A stretch of 51,321 bases of DNA from Lachnospiraceae bacterium (GCA_021199655.1 JAJQHQ010000090.1:33067-84387), one strand, 5' to 3'; numbered from the stretch's first letter, positions 35,285 through 44,163 are shown. Program-made: numbers and translations. Notes: a model not told the origin generated them from the letters alone.

Positions 35285-36108
35285 TTGAACTGAAAAATCT
35301 GACAAAAAAATATGACGAATTTCTGGCGGTCGACCACCTGAACCTGCAGATTGAGACAGGCGAGTTTTTTGGTCTCCTGGGGCCGAACGGCGCGGGAAAA
35401 ACGACGACGATCGGTATGATGTCCACGCTGCTTTTGCCGACCGAAGGGGAAGTCCTTATCGACGGAGAACCACTGACCCGCCAGAACGCGCGCCTGAAGC
35501 GGAAGATCAGCCTGATCACGCAGGAATATTCCATGCGGCAGGATATGACGATGGACGAGATCATGGAGTATCAGGGGCGCCTGTATTATATGCCGAAGAA
35601 AAAGATACGGGAGCGCTCGGAAGAGCTTCTGGAATTCTGCGGCCTGATCGACTACCGCAGGCGTACGGTGCGTAAGCTTTCCGGCGGCATGAAGCGCAAG
35701 CTGATGGTCTGCCGCGCCCTTCTGACGGAGCCGGAGATCCTGCTTCTGGATGAGCCGACCGCAGGGATGGACGCGCTGGCGCGGCGGCAGATGTGGAATC
35801 TGCTGAAAAAACTGAACGGGCAGAATCTGACGATCCTTCTGACAACCCATTACATGGAGGAGGCGGAAAGCCTCTGCGGCAGAGTCGCCATGATGCTCGA
35901 GGGAAAGCTGGAGGAGCCGGATACGCCCAGGCACATGATTGACGCTCTGGGTCGCTATGCTGTGGATCAGACAACAGAGGATGGGATCGAGAGCCGCTTC
36001 TTTGAAAAAAGAGAGGATGCGATTGCGTATCTTTCGGGTTTAAGCGGGGAATCTGCTCTTCGGAATACGACGCTGGAGGATGTGTTCGTGCGCCGCGCTG
36101 CGAACTGA
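35281..36108 (+). CDS. ABC-2 type exporter ATPase
   Basis: 275 residues from the ATG at 35281, overlapping cbiL by 4 bp. Walker A GPNGAGKTT, Q-loop TQEYSMRQDM, signature LSGGMKRKL, Walker B ILLLDEPTAGMD and H-loop TTHYMEEAE are all present, as in drug- or lipid-type ABC-2 exporters. Its partner permease follows after 267 bp that contain a family B hairpin and a family A mobile element, so the operon has been split by insertion. Confidence 0.93.
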   Translation: MIELKNLTKKYDEFLAVDHLNLQIETGEFFGLLGPNGAGKTTTIGMMSTLLLPTEGEVLIDGEPLTRQNARLKRKISLITQEYSMRQDMTMDEIMEYQGRLYYMPKKKIRERSEELLEFCGLIDYRRRTVRKLSGGMKRKLMVCRALLTEPEILLLDEPTAGMDALARRQMWNLLKKLNGQNLTILLTTHYMEEAESLCGRVAMMLEGKLEEPDTPRHMIDALGRYAVDQTTEDGIESRFFEKREDAIAYLSGLSGESALRNTTLEDVFVRRAAN

Positions 36109-36166
36109 AAAGATTCTCCTTTCCTGCAGCAGAGAATCAAAAGGCTTAATGAACAGCTGTGCTGCG
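36105..36166 (+). repeat. Family B hairpin repeat, copy B2
   Basis: 62 bp starting at the ABC ATPase stop codon, aligned without gaps to 45630-45691 with 45 of 62 bases identical. Two stems: GATTCTC/GAGAATC and CAGC/GCTG. Each has a compensatory pair change relative to the other copy. Confidence 0.7.
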
Positions 36167-36183
36167 GGTATAATGGAATTGTG

Positions 36184-36317
36184 ATAACTATTCAGGACAG
36201 TACCTCGCACTTGCTGCGAGGTACGTATGAAAACGTATATTTTACAAGAAAAAGTCCCATCGCGCAGCGATTTTAAATGGACTCTTTCCCGTAACTGTGA
36301 AGGTACTGAACAGTTAC
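36184..36317 (+). mobile_element. Family A miniature inverted-repeat element, copy A2
   Basis: 134 bp with ends ATAACTATTCAG and CTGAACAGTTAC and an exact 8-bp duplication GAATTGTG at 36176-36183 and 36318-36325. The first hairpin is GTACCTCGCA/TGCGAGGTAC; A1 has the compensated T-A version of one pair. It lies between the two genes of one ABC exporter. Confidence 0.85.
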
Positions 36318-36375
36318 GAATTGTGATAAAAATGACAGCAACAGCAGCGAAAGTCATGACAGAAGGCATACAAGT

Positions 36376-37107
36376 ATGGGAATTGTAACGGTATTATGGG
36401 AAAAATGGGTGGAATTCCGCCGTGATTTTTACAAAATCACGCTGGCGGCGATGATCGCCCCTTTGATGTATATTCTGGTATTCGGCCTCGGGGTGCAGAC
36501 TTTCTCCCACGGCGAATCCTATCTGGAATTTCTGATCCCGGGCGTGGTCGCCCTGACGACGATGAACGGTAGCTTCAACGCGATCGCGCAGAACTTAAAT
36601 GTACAGCGGTTATATGAAAAAGCGTTTGATCAGGTCATGATCTCGCCGACGCCGCTGTGGCAGTTTGTGGCGGGACAGATCATCGGCGGCAGTCTGCGCG
36701 GCGTGTATGCGGGCAGTGTGATCATCCTTCTGATCCTCCCAATCGGGACGGGCCTGCGCTTTACCGGCTGGTCTTTTCTGATCATGTTTTTAAACGGCGC
36801 CGTATTTTCTACGATCGGTGTGGTCGTATCCTTTATTGCGACGAATCATGCGGATGTGCCTCGGTTTTCCAATTATGTGATCATGCCGATGTCCTACCTG
36901 TGCAACACCTTTTTTTCCACAGAAAGTATGCCGAACGGGCTGCGTCAGGTGGTCGGAGCCCTGCCGCTGTCGCAGACAAGCAGCATGCTTCGTGCCATTG
37001 CAGCGGGAGAAGCCTGGTCGTATTCGGGGATTCTGGTGCTGTTGGTCTATCTTCTGGTGTTTAGCGTGGCAACGTCGTGGTTTTTATATAAAAAGAAGAA
37101 TCTCTGA
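36376..37107 (+). CDS. ABC-2 type exporter permease
   Basis: 243 residues with about six membrane segments; the ABC-2 family pattern PLMYILVFGLGV, FLIPGVVALTTM and the long loop before LYKKKN are present. It pairs with the ATPase at 35281-36108. Substrate is unknown. The ribosome site (AGAAGG, 10 bp upstream) is modest. It ends 6 bp before the next gene. Confidence 0.9.
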   Translation: MGIVTVLWEKWVEFRRDFYKITLAAMIAPLMYILVFGLGVQTFSHGESYLEFLIPGVVALTTMNGSFNAIAQNLNVQRLYEKAFDQVMISPTPLWQFVAGQIIGGSLRGVYAGSVIILLILPIGTGLRFTGWSFLIMFLNGAVFSTIGVVVSFIATNHADVPRFSNYVIMPMSYLCNTFFSTESMPNGLRQVVGALPLSQTSSMLRAIAAGEAWSYSGILVLLVYLLVFSVATSWFLYKKKNL

Positions 37108-37113
37108 TCAGAC

Positions 37114-37725
37114 ATGGATGGAGGCAAAGAAAGACAGATGGCAGCACGAAAAATAACAGAGAAGCAGGGAAGAACGGAAGAACGGGGAAAACAGTACCTG
37201 TTGTCCGTTTCGGGACTGCTGATCTTTTCATTGTTTTTTTCTTTAGTGATATTTCGGACTTCTCAAGCGTCTGAGCAGATTGCGGACGGCGAATACGCGA
37301 TCGAAGTCACCATGACCGGCGGCAGCGGAAAGGCAAGCATCGAGTCGCCCACGCTTCTGACTGTGGAGGATGGGCAGCTTTACGCGCGTATTACCTGGAG
37401 CAGCTCGAACTATGACTATATGATTGTTGACGGGGAAAAATATCTGAACCAGAGCGAAGAAGATGCCAATTCTTCGTTTACCATTCCGGTATCAGATCTG
37501 GACGCGGACATCACGATGATCGCGGACACGCTGGCGATGGGCACGCCGCACGAGATTGAATACGTGGTACATTTTTACTCCGAAACGCTGGGCAGCAAAA
37601 GCAGCCTCCCGCAGGAAGCTGCGAAACGCGTGCTGGCGATGGCGGCCGTGATCATTATCGGCGGTGGTATACTGAATTATTTCGTAAAAAAAAGAGCGCG
37701 ACGGGACTATACTGGCCGGCGCTGA
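37114..37725 (+). CDS. Membrane-anchored beta-rich protein, possibly NEAT-like metal/tetrapyrrole binder
   Basis: 203 residues with a hydrophobic segment near 31-49 and a second near 174-191, so most of the chain (about 50-172) lies outside the cell. That part, DGEYAIEVTMTGGSGKAS, ITWSSSNYDYMIVDGEKYL and PHEIEYVVHF, looks like a beta-sandwich reminiscent of NEAT haem-binding domains; this is a resemblance I cannot test. It follows the exporter by 6 bp, and the unit starts with cbiL, which supports a link to metals or tetrapyrroles. The start at 37114 is accepted from coupling; 37138 is possible. Confidence 0.6.
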   Translation: MDGGKERQMAARKITEKQGRTEERGKQYLLSVSGLLIFSLFFSLVIFRTSQASEQIADGEYAIEVTMTGGSGKASIESPTLLTVEDGQLYARITWSSSNYDYMIVDGEKYLNQSEEDANSSFTIPVSDLDADITMIADTLAMGTPHEIEYVVHFYSETLGSKSSLPQEAAKRVLAMAAVIIIGGGILNYFVKKRARRDYTGRR

Positions 37726-37731
37726 CTACTT

Positions 37732-37758
37732 GCAACTGCGAAGGAACTGAACAGCTGC
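37732..37758 (+). repeat. Family A right-end hairpin (solo, diverged)
   Basis: 27 bp with arms GCAACTGC and ACAGCTGC around GAAGGAACTGA, the same spacing as the complete element. One pair is changed on both sides (T-A to C-G); two positions no longer pair. Confidence 0.55.
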
Positions 37759-37808
37759 GTATATGTTTGAGAAAAGGGCGGAAAAACCGCGACAGGTAAA
37801 GTCAGAAA

Positions 37809-38654
37809 ATGCCGAATAAACGCAATTTTCAAAAAGAACTGGATCGGATTCTGGAAACGGAAGCGGCCGGACGTCATGTCCAGAGAGCGGGTGACAACGT
37901 GGATTCCGTGAACACGGCGCAAAGTGGCGACGACAGGGGTGGTATACAGCTGCCTGCGCTTCTGCTTCACAGTTGCTGCGCCCCATGCAGCAGTTATGTG
38001 CTCGAATATCTGTCGAAATATTTTCAAATTACGGTGCTTTATTATAATCCGAATATTTATCCGGAAGAGGAATATTGGAAACGGGTTGCGGAAGAACGCC
38101 GCCTGATTAAGGAGATGGGAGAGAAAGGCATATTTCCGAACCCGGTGCGGCTGATTGAAGGGCGTTTTGACAGCCGTGAGTTTTATGAGGCAGTGCGCGG
38201 TCTGGAACAGATTCCGGAGGGTGGAGCGCGGTGCGCAGCCTGCTTTCGGCTGCGGCTTGAGGAGACAGCGAAGATTGCAGGAGGACAGACGGAGACGGCT
38301 TTGGATGTATCGGCTGAAGCCGGGTCATGCCGCAGATTGGAAAATGCGGATGCCATTGAATTCCGTGCTGGTGAGTGCGATATCGGTGAAGATCATGTCG
38401 CTGCAGAAAGGTATGACTACTTCACAACGACTTTAACCATCAGCCCGCTTAAAAATGCACAGGTGATTAATGAAATCGGAGAGGAGCTGGCTGCCGAATA
38501 TCAGGTAAAATGGCTGCCGTGCGATTTTAAGAAACGAAACGGCTACAAACGGTCCATAGAACTCTCGGCGGAGTATGGGCTGTACCGGCAGGATTACTGC
38601 GGATGCGTTTATTCGAAGAGGGAAAGGGAAGCAATGGTGAAAGCGAGAAATTAG
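37809..38654 (+). CDS. queH: Epoxyqueuosine reductase QueH with insertions
   Basis: 281 residues, longer than the usual 180-230. LLHSCCAPCSSYVLEYL, CAACFRLRLEETAKIA and YCGCVYSKRERE hold the conserved cysteines of QueH (DUF208), which reduces epoxyqueuosine to queuosine in tRNA. A hydrophilic insert (near residues 20-45) precedes the first motif, and a second of about 40 residues lies between LEETAKIA and DYFTTTLT (near 160-200). AGGTAAAGTCAGAAA precedes the ATG. Confidence 0.9.
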   Translation: MPNKRNFQKELDRILETEAAGRHVQRAGDNVDSVNTAQSGDDRGGIQLPALLLHSCCAPCSSYVLEYLSKYFQITVLYYNPNIYPEEEYWKRVAEERRLIKEMGEKGIFPNPVRLIEGRFDSREFYEAVRGLEQIPEGGARCAACFRLRLEETAKIAGGQTETALDVSAEAGSCRRLENADAIEFRAGECDIGEDHVAAERYDYFTTTLTISPLKNAQVINEIGEELAAEYQVKWLPCDFKKRNGYKRSIELSAEYGLYRQDYCGCVYSKREREAMVKARN

Positions 38655-38784
38655 TGAAAGCGAAAAAGGCCACCGTTTGACATGATCTGATTTTGCCAGG
38701 CAGAGCTTTCTGAATATTACCGGAGAATATGACGGGATGACGTCGGAGAGACGCAGGTATATTTGTGTGGATTTTGCAAAGAAT

Positions 38785-38834
38785 ATGGAAGTACCCTTTT
38801 GTCTTGAAACTTTGGCAGGGGTGCTTCCATTTTG
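38785..38834 (+). terminator. Long-stem terminator between queH and the PTS gene
   Basis: Arms ATGGAAGTACCCTT and AGGGGTGCTTCCAT pair over 14 bp with two G-U pairs, then TTTTG. It is 130 bp after queH and 206 bp before the PTS gene, so it might instead be a leader terminator of the PTS gene. No GlcT/LicT-type antiterminator sequence was recognised. Confidence 0.7.
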
Positions 38835-38988
38835 TATCTTATACATAAAAGAAAAGAGTGATTCTTTTATGGAATCTTGTGAAGGGAGTATACGTTTGCG
38901 TTTCGTAAAAAGTATCGGGCTGTTTTTCCTCCAATCTCCGATGACAAGCCTGCGCTGAGCCGGGTTGCAGATCTGATACGGGGAAATG

Positions 38989-39015
38989 ATACCTGTAAAG
39001 GTACGGAACAGTTAC
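38989..39015 (+). repeat. Family A right-end hairpin (degraded solo copy)
   Basis: 27 bp ending GGAACAGTTAC with the left arm changed to ATACCTGT, 24 bp before the PTS start codon. No flanking duplication is seen. Confidence 0.5.
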
Positions 39016-39039
39016 GTCAGACGCAGACCGGAAGATACG

Positions 39040-41160
39040 ATGAAAGACAGAATTTTTGGCGTGCTGCAGCGCATAGGACGAAGCTTTATGCTGCCGATTG
39101 CAATTCTGCCGGTGGCAGGACTTTTGATGGGGATTGGCAGTTCATTTACGAATGCGACGACGATTGAGACTTACCGGCTGACCCGGATCCTGGGAGAGGG
39201 CACCGTGCTGCACTCGCTGCTGGTCATTATGAATGATGTCGGCAGCGTTGTCTTTGATAACCTGCCTCTTTTATTTGCGATTGGTGTCGCAATCGGCATG
39301 GCGAAAAAAGAAAAGGAAGTCGCTGCCCTCGCATCGGTCATTGCGTATTTTGTCATGAATGCCGCCATCCGCGCAATGCTGGAAATCAACGGACGGATCG
39401 TGGACGGAGAGATTGCGGAGTCGGTGCTGGAGGGTACGGTCACATCTTCCTGTGGGATTTATACGCTGCAGATGGGTGTTTTTGGCGGTATTATTGTCGG
39501 ACTCGGCGTGGCGGCGCTGCACAACCGGTTTTACCGGATTCAGCTGCCGAATGCGCTTTCCTTTTTCGGCGGCAGCCGGTTTGTTCCGATCATATCGACG
39601 CTTGTCTATATGATTGCCGGGATTCTGCTGTATTTCATCTGGCCTGTCGTGCAGACGGGCATCTATGGACTGGGAAATCTGGTCACAAAATCTGGCTATA
39701 TCGGGACGCTCCTTTTCGGACTGATCAAGCGGGCACTGATTCCGTTCGGACTGCATCATGTCTTTTATATGCCATTCTGGCAGACAGCAGTAGGCGGCAC
39801 GATGGAGGTCGCCGGAAGGCTTGTCGAGGGCGGACAGAATATCTTCTTTGCGCAGCTGGCGGATTCTGCGAATGTTACCCATTTCAGTGCGGACGCAACC
39901 CGCTATTTTTCCGGTGAGTTTATCTTTATGATCTTCGGCCTTCCGGGGGCGGCGCTCGCCATGTATCACTGCGCTTATCCCGGAAAGAAAAAACAGGCGG
40001 GCGGCCTGCTTCTTTCCGCAGCGCTTACCTGCATGGCTACCGGCATTACGGAACCTCTTGAGTTCTCATTTCTGTTTGTTGCTCCGGCTTTGTTTGCGGT
40101 GCAGGTGGTGCTGGCGGGCAGCTGCTATATGGTCGCGCATATGCTGAATATTGCGATTGGTCTGACCTTTTCCGGCGGCTTTCTGGACTTTTTCCTGTTT
40201 GGTATTTTGCAGGGGAACGCGAAAACAGGCTGGCTGCTGGTGATTCCGGTCGGCGTCGTGTATTTCTTCCTGTACTATTTTATTTTCCGCTTTCTGATTC
40301 TGAAGTTTAATTTCAAAACGCCTGGGCGGGAAGAGGATGACTCTGACGTCAGGCTCTATACAAAGGCAGATGTGAATGCGCGGGAAGGTTCGCAGGGCAC
40401 AAAGGGCTCCGATACAGATTCGGCTTCTTCGAATGCTGTTTCCCGCGACCTGGTCAGTGCCGCAATCACACGGGGACTCGGCGGAAAAAACAATATTGAG
40501 GATATAGACTGCTGCGCCACGAGGCTGCGCTGTACGGTAAAGGATTCCTCTCTGGTCAACGATGCTCTGCTCAGATCATCCGGCGCTTCGGGCGTGATTC
40601 GCAAAGGAAAAGGTGTACAGGTAATCTACGGCCCGCAGGTCACGGTGATCAAATCGAATCTGGAGGAGTTTCTGGAGAATGTACCGGAAGAATTGTCCAC
40701 CACAATTTCCAGCCCCATCACTGGTACAGCCGCGCCCCTCAGTGCCTGCCCGGATCCCGCGTTCGCGGAGGGCATGATGGGCGAAGGCGCGGCCGTAACG
40801 CCGACGGATCCGATCGTGCGTGCACCGGAGGATGGGGAGATTGACTTTGTGTTTGATACGAAGCACGCGATAGGATTTATTACGGACACCGGCGTCAGTA
40901 TCCTGATCCATATCGGAATTGATACGGTGGAACTGAACGGCCGCGGCTTTGAGGTGCCCGTAAAAGCAGGGCAGAAGGTAAAAAAGGGTGATTCCATCCT
41001 GAAACTGGACTTGAAATATCTGTGGGAACATGCTCCTTCGCTGGCTTCGCCGGTACTGTTTGCGGAGTTGCCGCCGGATCGTCACATCCGATTGATAAAG
41101 GAAGGTGCGGTGAAAGCCGGAGAGCCGCTGTTTGAAATCCGTTCCGCAGAAACTCTTTGA
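39040..41160 (+). CDS. PTS enzyme IICBA, glucose / N-acetylglucosamine type
   Basis: 706 residues from the ATG at 39040 (CCGGAAGATACG upstream; the earlier ATG at 38986 falls in the hairpin region). Domain order is EIIC (about 1-430; LHHVFYMPFWQTAVGG, GITEPLEFSF), EIIB (DIDCCATRLRC with the phospho-Cys) and EIIA (SILIHIGIDTVEL with the phospho-His). It imports and phosphorylates a hexose using PEP. The linker before EIIB is Ser/Asp-rich. It stands alone; glucose versus GlcNAc cannot be decided. Confidence 0.92.
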   Translation: MKDRIFGVLQRIGRSFMLPIAILPVAGLLMGIGSSFTNATTIETYRLTRILGEGTVLHSLLVIMNDVGSVVFDNLPLLFAIGVAIGMAKKEKEVAALASVIAYFVMNAAIRAMLEINGRIVDGEIAESVLEGTVTSSCGIYTLQMGVFGGIIVGLGVAALHNRFYRIQLPNALSFFGGSRFVPIISTLVYMIAGILLYFIWPVVQTGIYGLGNLVTKSGYIGTLLFGLIKRALIPFGLHHVFYMPFWQTAVGGTMEVAGRLVEGGQNIFFAQLADSANVTHFSADATRYFSGEFIFMIFGLPGAALAMYHCAYPGKKKQAGGLLLSAALTCMATGITEPLEFSFLFVAPALFAVQVVLAGSCYMVAHMLNIAIGLTFSGGFLDFFLFGILQGNAKTGWLLVIPVGVVYFFLYYFIFRFLILKFNFKTPGREEDDSDVRLYTKADVNAREGSQGTKGSDTDSASSNAVSRDLVSAAITRGLGGKNNIEDIDCCATRLRCTVKDSSLVNDALLRSSGASGVIRKGKGVQVIYGPQVTVIKSNLEEFLENVPEELSTTISSPITGTAAPLSACPDPAFAEGMMGEGAAVTPTDPIVRAPEDGEIDFVFDTKHAIGFITDTGVSILIHIGIDTVELNGRGFEVPVKAGQKVKKGDSILKLDLKYLWEHAPSLASPVLFAELPPDRHIRLIKEGAVKAGEPLFEIRSAETL

Positions 41161-41330
41161 TATTTCAACCAGAGCTGCGCATTTTCTGTCTTGCAAGAGG
41201 GAATTGCTTGTGATAGACTCTGTTAGAAATAGTATGAACAGTGGGAGACATACCTTTTTGTTTTACTGCTGTTTTGAATGGTTGAGACAAATTTGTGCTG
41301 CGAACACCGGCGGCGGAATGGAGAACAAAG

Positions 41331-42707
41331 ATGGCACAGTTATGGGGCGGCCGTTTTACAAAAGCGACCGATCAGATGGTATATGATTTTAACGCGTCAA
41401 TTTCATTTGACAAGCGCCTGTACAGGCAGGATATCGAGGGCAGTTTGGCTCATGTTAAAATGCTCGCGAAGCAGGGCATTCTTACGGAGGAGGAGCGGGA
41501 CGCGATCATTGACGGGCTGAACGGAATCCTCGCGGATGTGGAGAACGGAACGCTTGCAATCACATCCGAATATGAGGATATTCACAGCTTTGTGGAGGCG
41601 AATCTCACCGCACGCATAGGGGACGCGGGGAAAAAGCTGCATACCGGACGCAGCCGCAACGATCAGGTGGCGCTGGATATGCGGATGTACGTGCGGGATG
41701 CGGTAAAGGAGACTGATCGGCTCTTAAAAGAGCTTCTGAAGGTGCTGTACCGTATCATGGAGGAAAATATTGACACATTCATGCCGGGCTTTACCCACCT
41801 GCAGAAGGCGCAGCCGGTGACGCTAGCCCACCACATCGGTGCGTATTTTGAGATGTTTAAGCGCGACCGCTCGAGGCTTGCTGATATTTATAAAAGAATG
41901 AATTATTGCCCGCTTGGAGCAGGCGCGCTTGCGGGTACGACCTACCCGCTGGATCGCGACTATACGGCTGAATTGCTGGGCTTTGACGGGCCGACTCTAA
42001 ACAGTATGGATTCTGTGTCGGACCGCGACTATGTGATTGAATATTTAAGTGCCTTGTCGACCATTATGATGCACTTAAGCCGCTTTTCTGAGGAGATCAT
42101 CCTCTGGAACTCCAATGAATATCGGTTCGTAGAGATTGACGATGCTTACAGCACCGGCAGCAGCATCATGCCGCAGAAAAAGAATCCGGACATCGCCGAG
42201 CTGGTGCGCGGCAAGACCGGCCGCGTCTACGCTTCCCTGATGGGAATGCTGACGACGATGAAGGGCATTCCGCTCGCCTATAATAAAGACATGCAGGAGG
42301 ACAAAGAAGGCACATTTGACGCGATCGATACGGTCAATTCCTGTCTGCCGCTGTTTACCGGGATGCTGGACACAATGAAATTCAATAAAAATGTGATGGA
42401 AGCCTCCGCGAAAAACGGTTTCACCAATGCGACCGACGTGGCGGATTATCTGGTAAACCATGGCGTACCGTTCCGCGACGCGCACAGTATTTCCGGTCGG
42501 CTGGTGCTTCGCTGTATCGCGGAGAACAAGGCGCTGGACGACCTGACACTCGATGAATTCCGTACGGAAAGTAATGTATTCGAGGAAGATATTTACGACG
42601 CGATCAGTATGAAAACCTGTGTGGAGAAACGCCTGACAAAAGGCGCGCCGGGCGAAGCAGTCATGCGGGAAGTGCTGGGGATTTATAAAGGATATTTGAA
42701 TGAATAA
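41331..42707 (+). CDS. argH: Argininosuccinate lyase
   Basis: 458 residues from the ATG at 41331 (GGAG 8-9 bp upstream). The signature [20 protein letters not shown] is intact, as are [11 protein letters not shown] and [11 protein letters not shown]. It splits argininosuccinate into arginine and fumarate. No argG or other arginine gene is adjacent. The frame extension to 41295 has no ribosome site. Confidence 0.96.
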   Translation: MAQLWGGRFTKATDQMVYDFNASISFDKRLYRQDIEGSLAHVKMLAKQGILTEEERDAIIDGLNGILADVENGTLAITSEYEDIHSFVEANLTARIGDAGKKLHTGRSRNDQVALDMRMYVRDAVKETDRLLKELLKVLYRIMEENIDTFMPGFTHLQKAQPVTLAHHIGAYFEMFKRDRSRLADIYKRMNYCPLGAGALAGTTYPLDRDYTAELLGFDGPTLNSMDSVSDRDYVIEYLSALSTIMMHLSRFSEEIILWNSNEYRFVEIDDAYSTGSSIMPQKKNPDIAELVRGKTGRVYASLMGMLTTMKGIPLAYNKDMQEDKEGTFDAIDTVNSCLPLFTGMLDTMKFNKNVMEASAKNGFTNATDVADYLVNHGVPFRDAHSISGRLVLRCIAENKALDDLTLDEFRTESNVFEEDIYDAISMKTCVEKRLTKGAPGEAVMREVLGIYKGYLNE

Positions 42708-42715
42708 TAAAGGAG

Positions 42716-42735
42716 GGCGGGCATTGCTGCCCGCC
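42716..42735 (+). terminator. Hairpin after argH
   Basis: Perfect 8-bp arms GGCGGGCA and TGCCCGCC around TTGC, 8 bp after the stop; no T-run follows, so it is a weak terminator at best. Confidence 0.4.
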
Positions 42736-42855
42736 AGAGAAAAATGTATGAAAAACAAATGTTGGTCTGATGTCCTTCATTTGTTTCAAACGCAGTATAC
42801 CCGTAAAATGTGTTGAGAATATGTCCGATTTATGGCAGTTATGTGAAAAATCCAC

Positions 42856-42884
42856 TTGACATTCACAGGAAACGAGTATATTCT
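42856..42884 (+). promoter_or_regulatory. Promoter upstream of asd
   Basis: TTGACA, 17-bp spacer, TATTCT, about 150 bp before the start codon, leaving a leader of about 140 nt. Confidence 0.7.
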
Positions 42885-42929
42885 GTGAAAACAAATGTGT
42901 GCCGCACAAAGACACAGAAGAAGCGCATC

Positions 42930-42966
42930 GACCTTCAGGGAGGTCTTACACGTTCAGGGTGAGACC
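42930..42966 (+). promoter_or_regulatory. Alternative hairpins in the asd leader
   Basis: Stem GACCT/AGGTC (42930-42945) competes with stem GGTCTTAC/GTGAGACC (42942-42966), because both use the bases 42942-42945. TTCAGGG occurs in both loops. This could be an on/off leader; the lysine riboswitch core was not recognised. Confidence 0.35.
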
Positions 42967-43031
42967 GCCGGAAATGATTGAGCATGAGGGATGGCGTTTC
43001 AAAAATATTATACATGAGGAGAAATGAAAAA

Positions 43032-44120
43032 ATGGAGCAGAAGTTGAAAGTCGGTATCTTAGGAGCGACAGGCATGGTAGGACAGAGATTTATTTCTCTG
43101 CTGGAAAATCACCCGTGGTTCGAAGTGGTGACTGTGGCGGCGAGCCCGCGCAGCGCCGGAAAGACATATGAGGAGGCAGTCGGCGGAAGATGGAAAATGA
43201 CGACCCCGATGCCGGAAGGTGTAAAAAATCTGATCGTGAAGAATGTCAATGAGGTAGAGGATGTAGCAGCTACCGTTGATTTTGTATTTTCCGCGGTTGA
43301 CATGTCGAAAGACGAGATCCGCGCAATCGAGGAAGAATATGCAAAGACTGAGACGCCGGTCGTTTCCAACAACAGCGCGCACCGCTGGACGCCGGATGTT
43401 CCGATGGTAGTGCCGGAGATCAATCCGCAGCATTTTGACGTCATCGCTTCCCAGAAGAAGCGCCTCGGCACAACCCGCGGATTCATCGCGGTAAAGCCGA
43501 ACTGCTCGATCCAGAGCTACGCTCCGGCATTAAGTGCCTGGCGCGAGTTTGAACCATACGAGGTGGTTGCCACTACATATCAGGCAATCTCCGGAGCGGG
43601 CAAGACCTTTAAAGACTGGCCGGAGATGGTGGAAAATGTGATTCCGTACATCGGCGGCGAGGAAGAGAAGAGTGAGAAAGAGCCGCTCCGCCTCTGGGGC
43701 GTTGTGGAAGACGGCGTGATCAAACCGGCGACTGAGCCGAAGATCACCTGCCAGTGCATCCGTGTGCCGGTACTGAACGGCCACACCGCAGCAGTATTCG
43801 TAAAATTCCGCAAAAAGCCGACAAAAGAGCAGCTCATCGAGAAGCTGGTGAACTTTTCCGGACTTCCGCAGGAGCTGGAGCTGCCGAGCGCTCCGAAGCA
43901 TTTTATTCAGTACATGGAGGAGGACAACCGCCCGCAGGTCGTTCTGGATGTGGACTACGAGAACGGTATGGGCGTTTCCATCGGACGTCTCCGCGAGGAC
44001 ACGATCTACGATTATAAATTTGTCGGCCTTTCCCACAACACCGTCCGCGGCGCGGCCGGCGGCGCAGTGCTCTGTGCAGAGACTCTGAAAGCGCTGGGGT
44101 ATATTGCGGCAAAAGAGTGA
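43032..44120 (+). CDS. asd: Aspartate-semialdehyde dehydrogenase
   Basis: 362 residues from the ATG at 43032 (AGGAG about 10 bp upstream; an in-frame ATG at 43014 overlaps this site). GATGMVGQRFISLLENHPWF is the NADP-binding loop and VVSNNSAHRW and KPNCSIQSYAP contain the active-site Cys. The length and GGRW motif match the archaeal/fungal-type enzyme, which makes aspartate semialdehyde for lysine, threonine and methionine. It has its own promoter and a terminator. Confidence 0.95.
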   Translation: MEQKLKVGILGATGMVGQRFISLLENHPWFEVVTVAASPRSAGKTYEEAVGGRWKMTTPMPEGVKNLIVKNVNEVEDVAATVDFVFSAVDMSKDEIRAIEEEYAKTETPVVSNNSAHRWTPDVPMVVPEINPQHFDVIASQKKRLGTTRGFIAVKPNCSIQSYAPALSAWREFEPYEVVATTYQAISGAGKTFKDWPEMVENVIPYIGGEEEKSEKEPLRLWGVVEDGVIKPATEPKITCQCIRVPVLNGHTAAVFVKFRKKPTKEQLIEKLVNFSGLPQELELPSAPKHFIQYMEEDNRPQVVLDVDYENGMGVSIGRLREDTIYDYKFVGLSHNTVRGAAGGAVLCAETLKALGYIAAKE

Positions 44121-44163
44121 TGCCTAAGGCACCAGATTCTTAAGGAACAAAAATACCTGAATG

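Larger units (their letters stand above)
38655..39039. other. 385-bp region upstream of the PTS gene
   Basis: It holds the terminator at 38785-38834 and a degraded family A right-end hairpin at 38989-39015. The short frames in it have no ribosome site or recognisable product. Confidence 0.5.

Noticed and set aside
42736-43031. Lysine riboswitch in the asd leader
   Set aside because: No conserved lysine riboswitch core was seen; only two competing hairpins can be supported.
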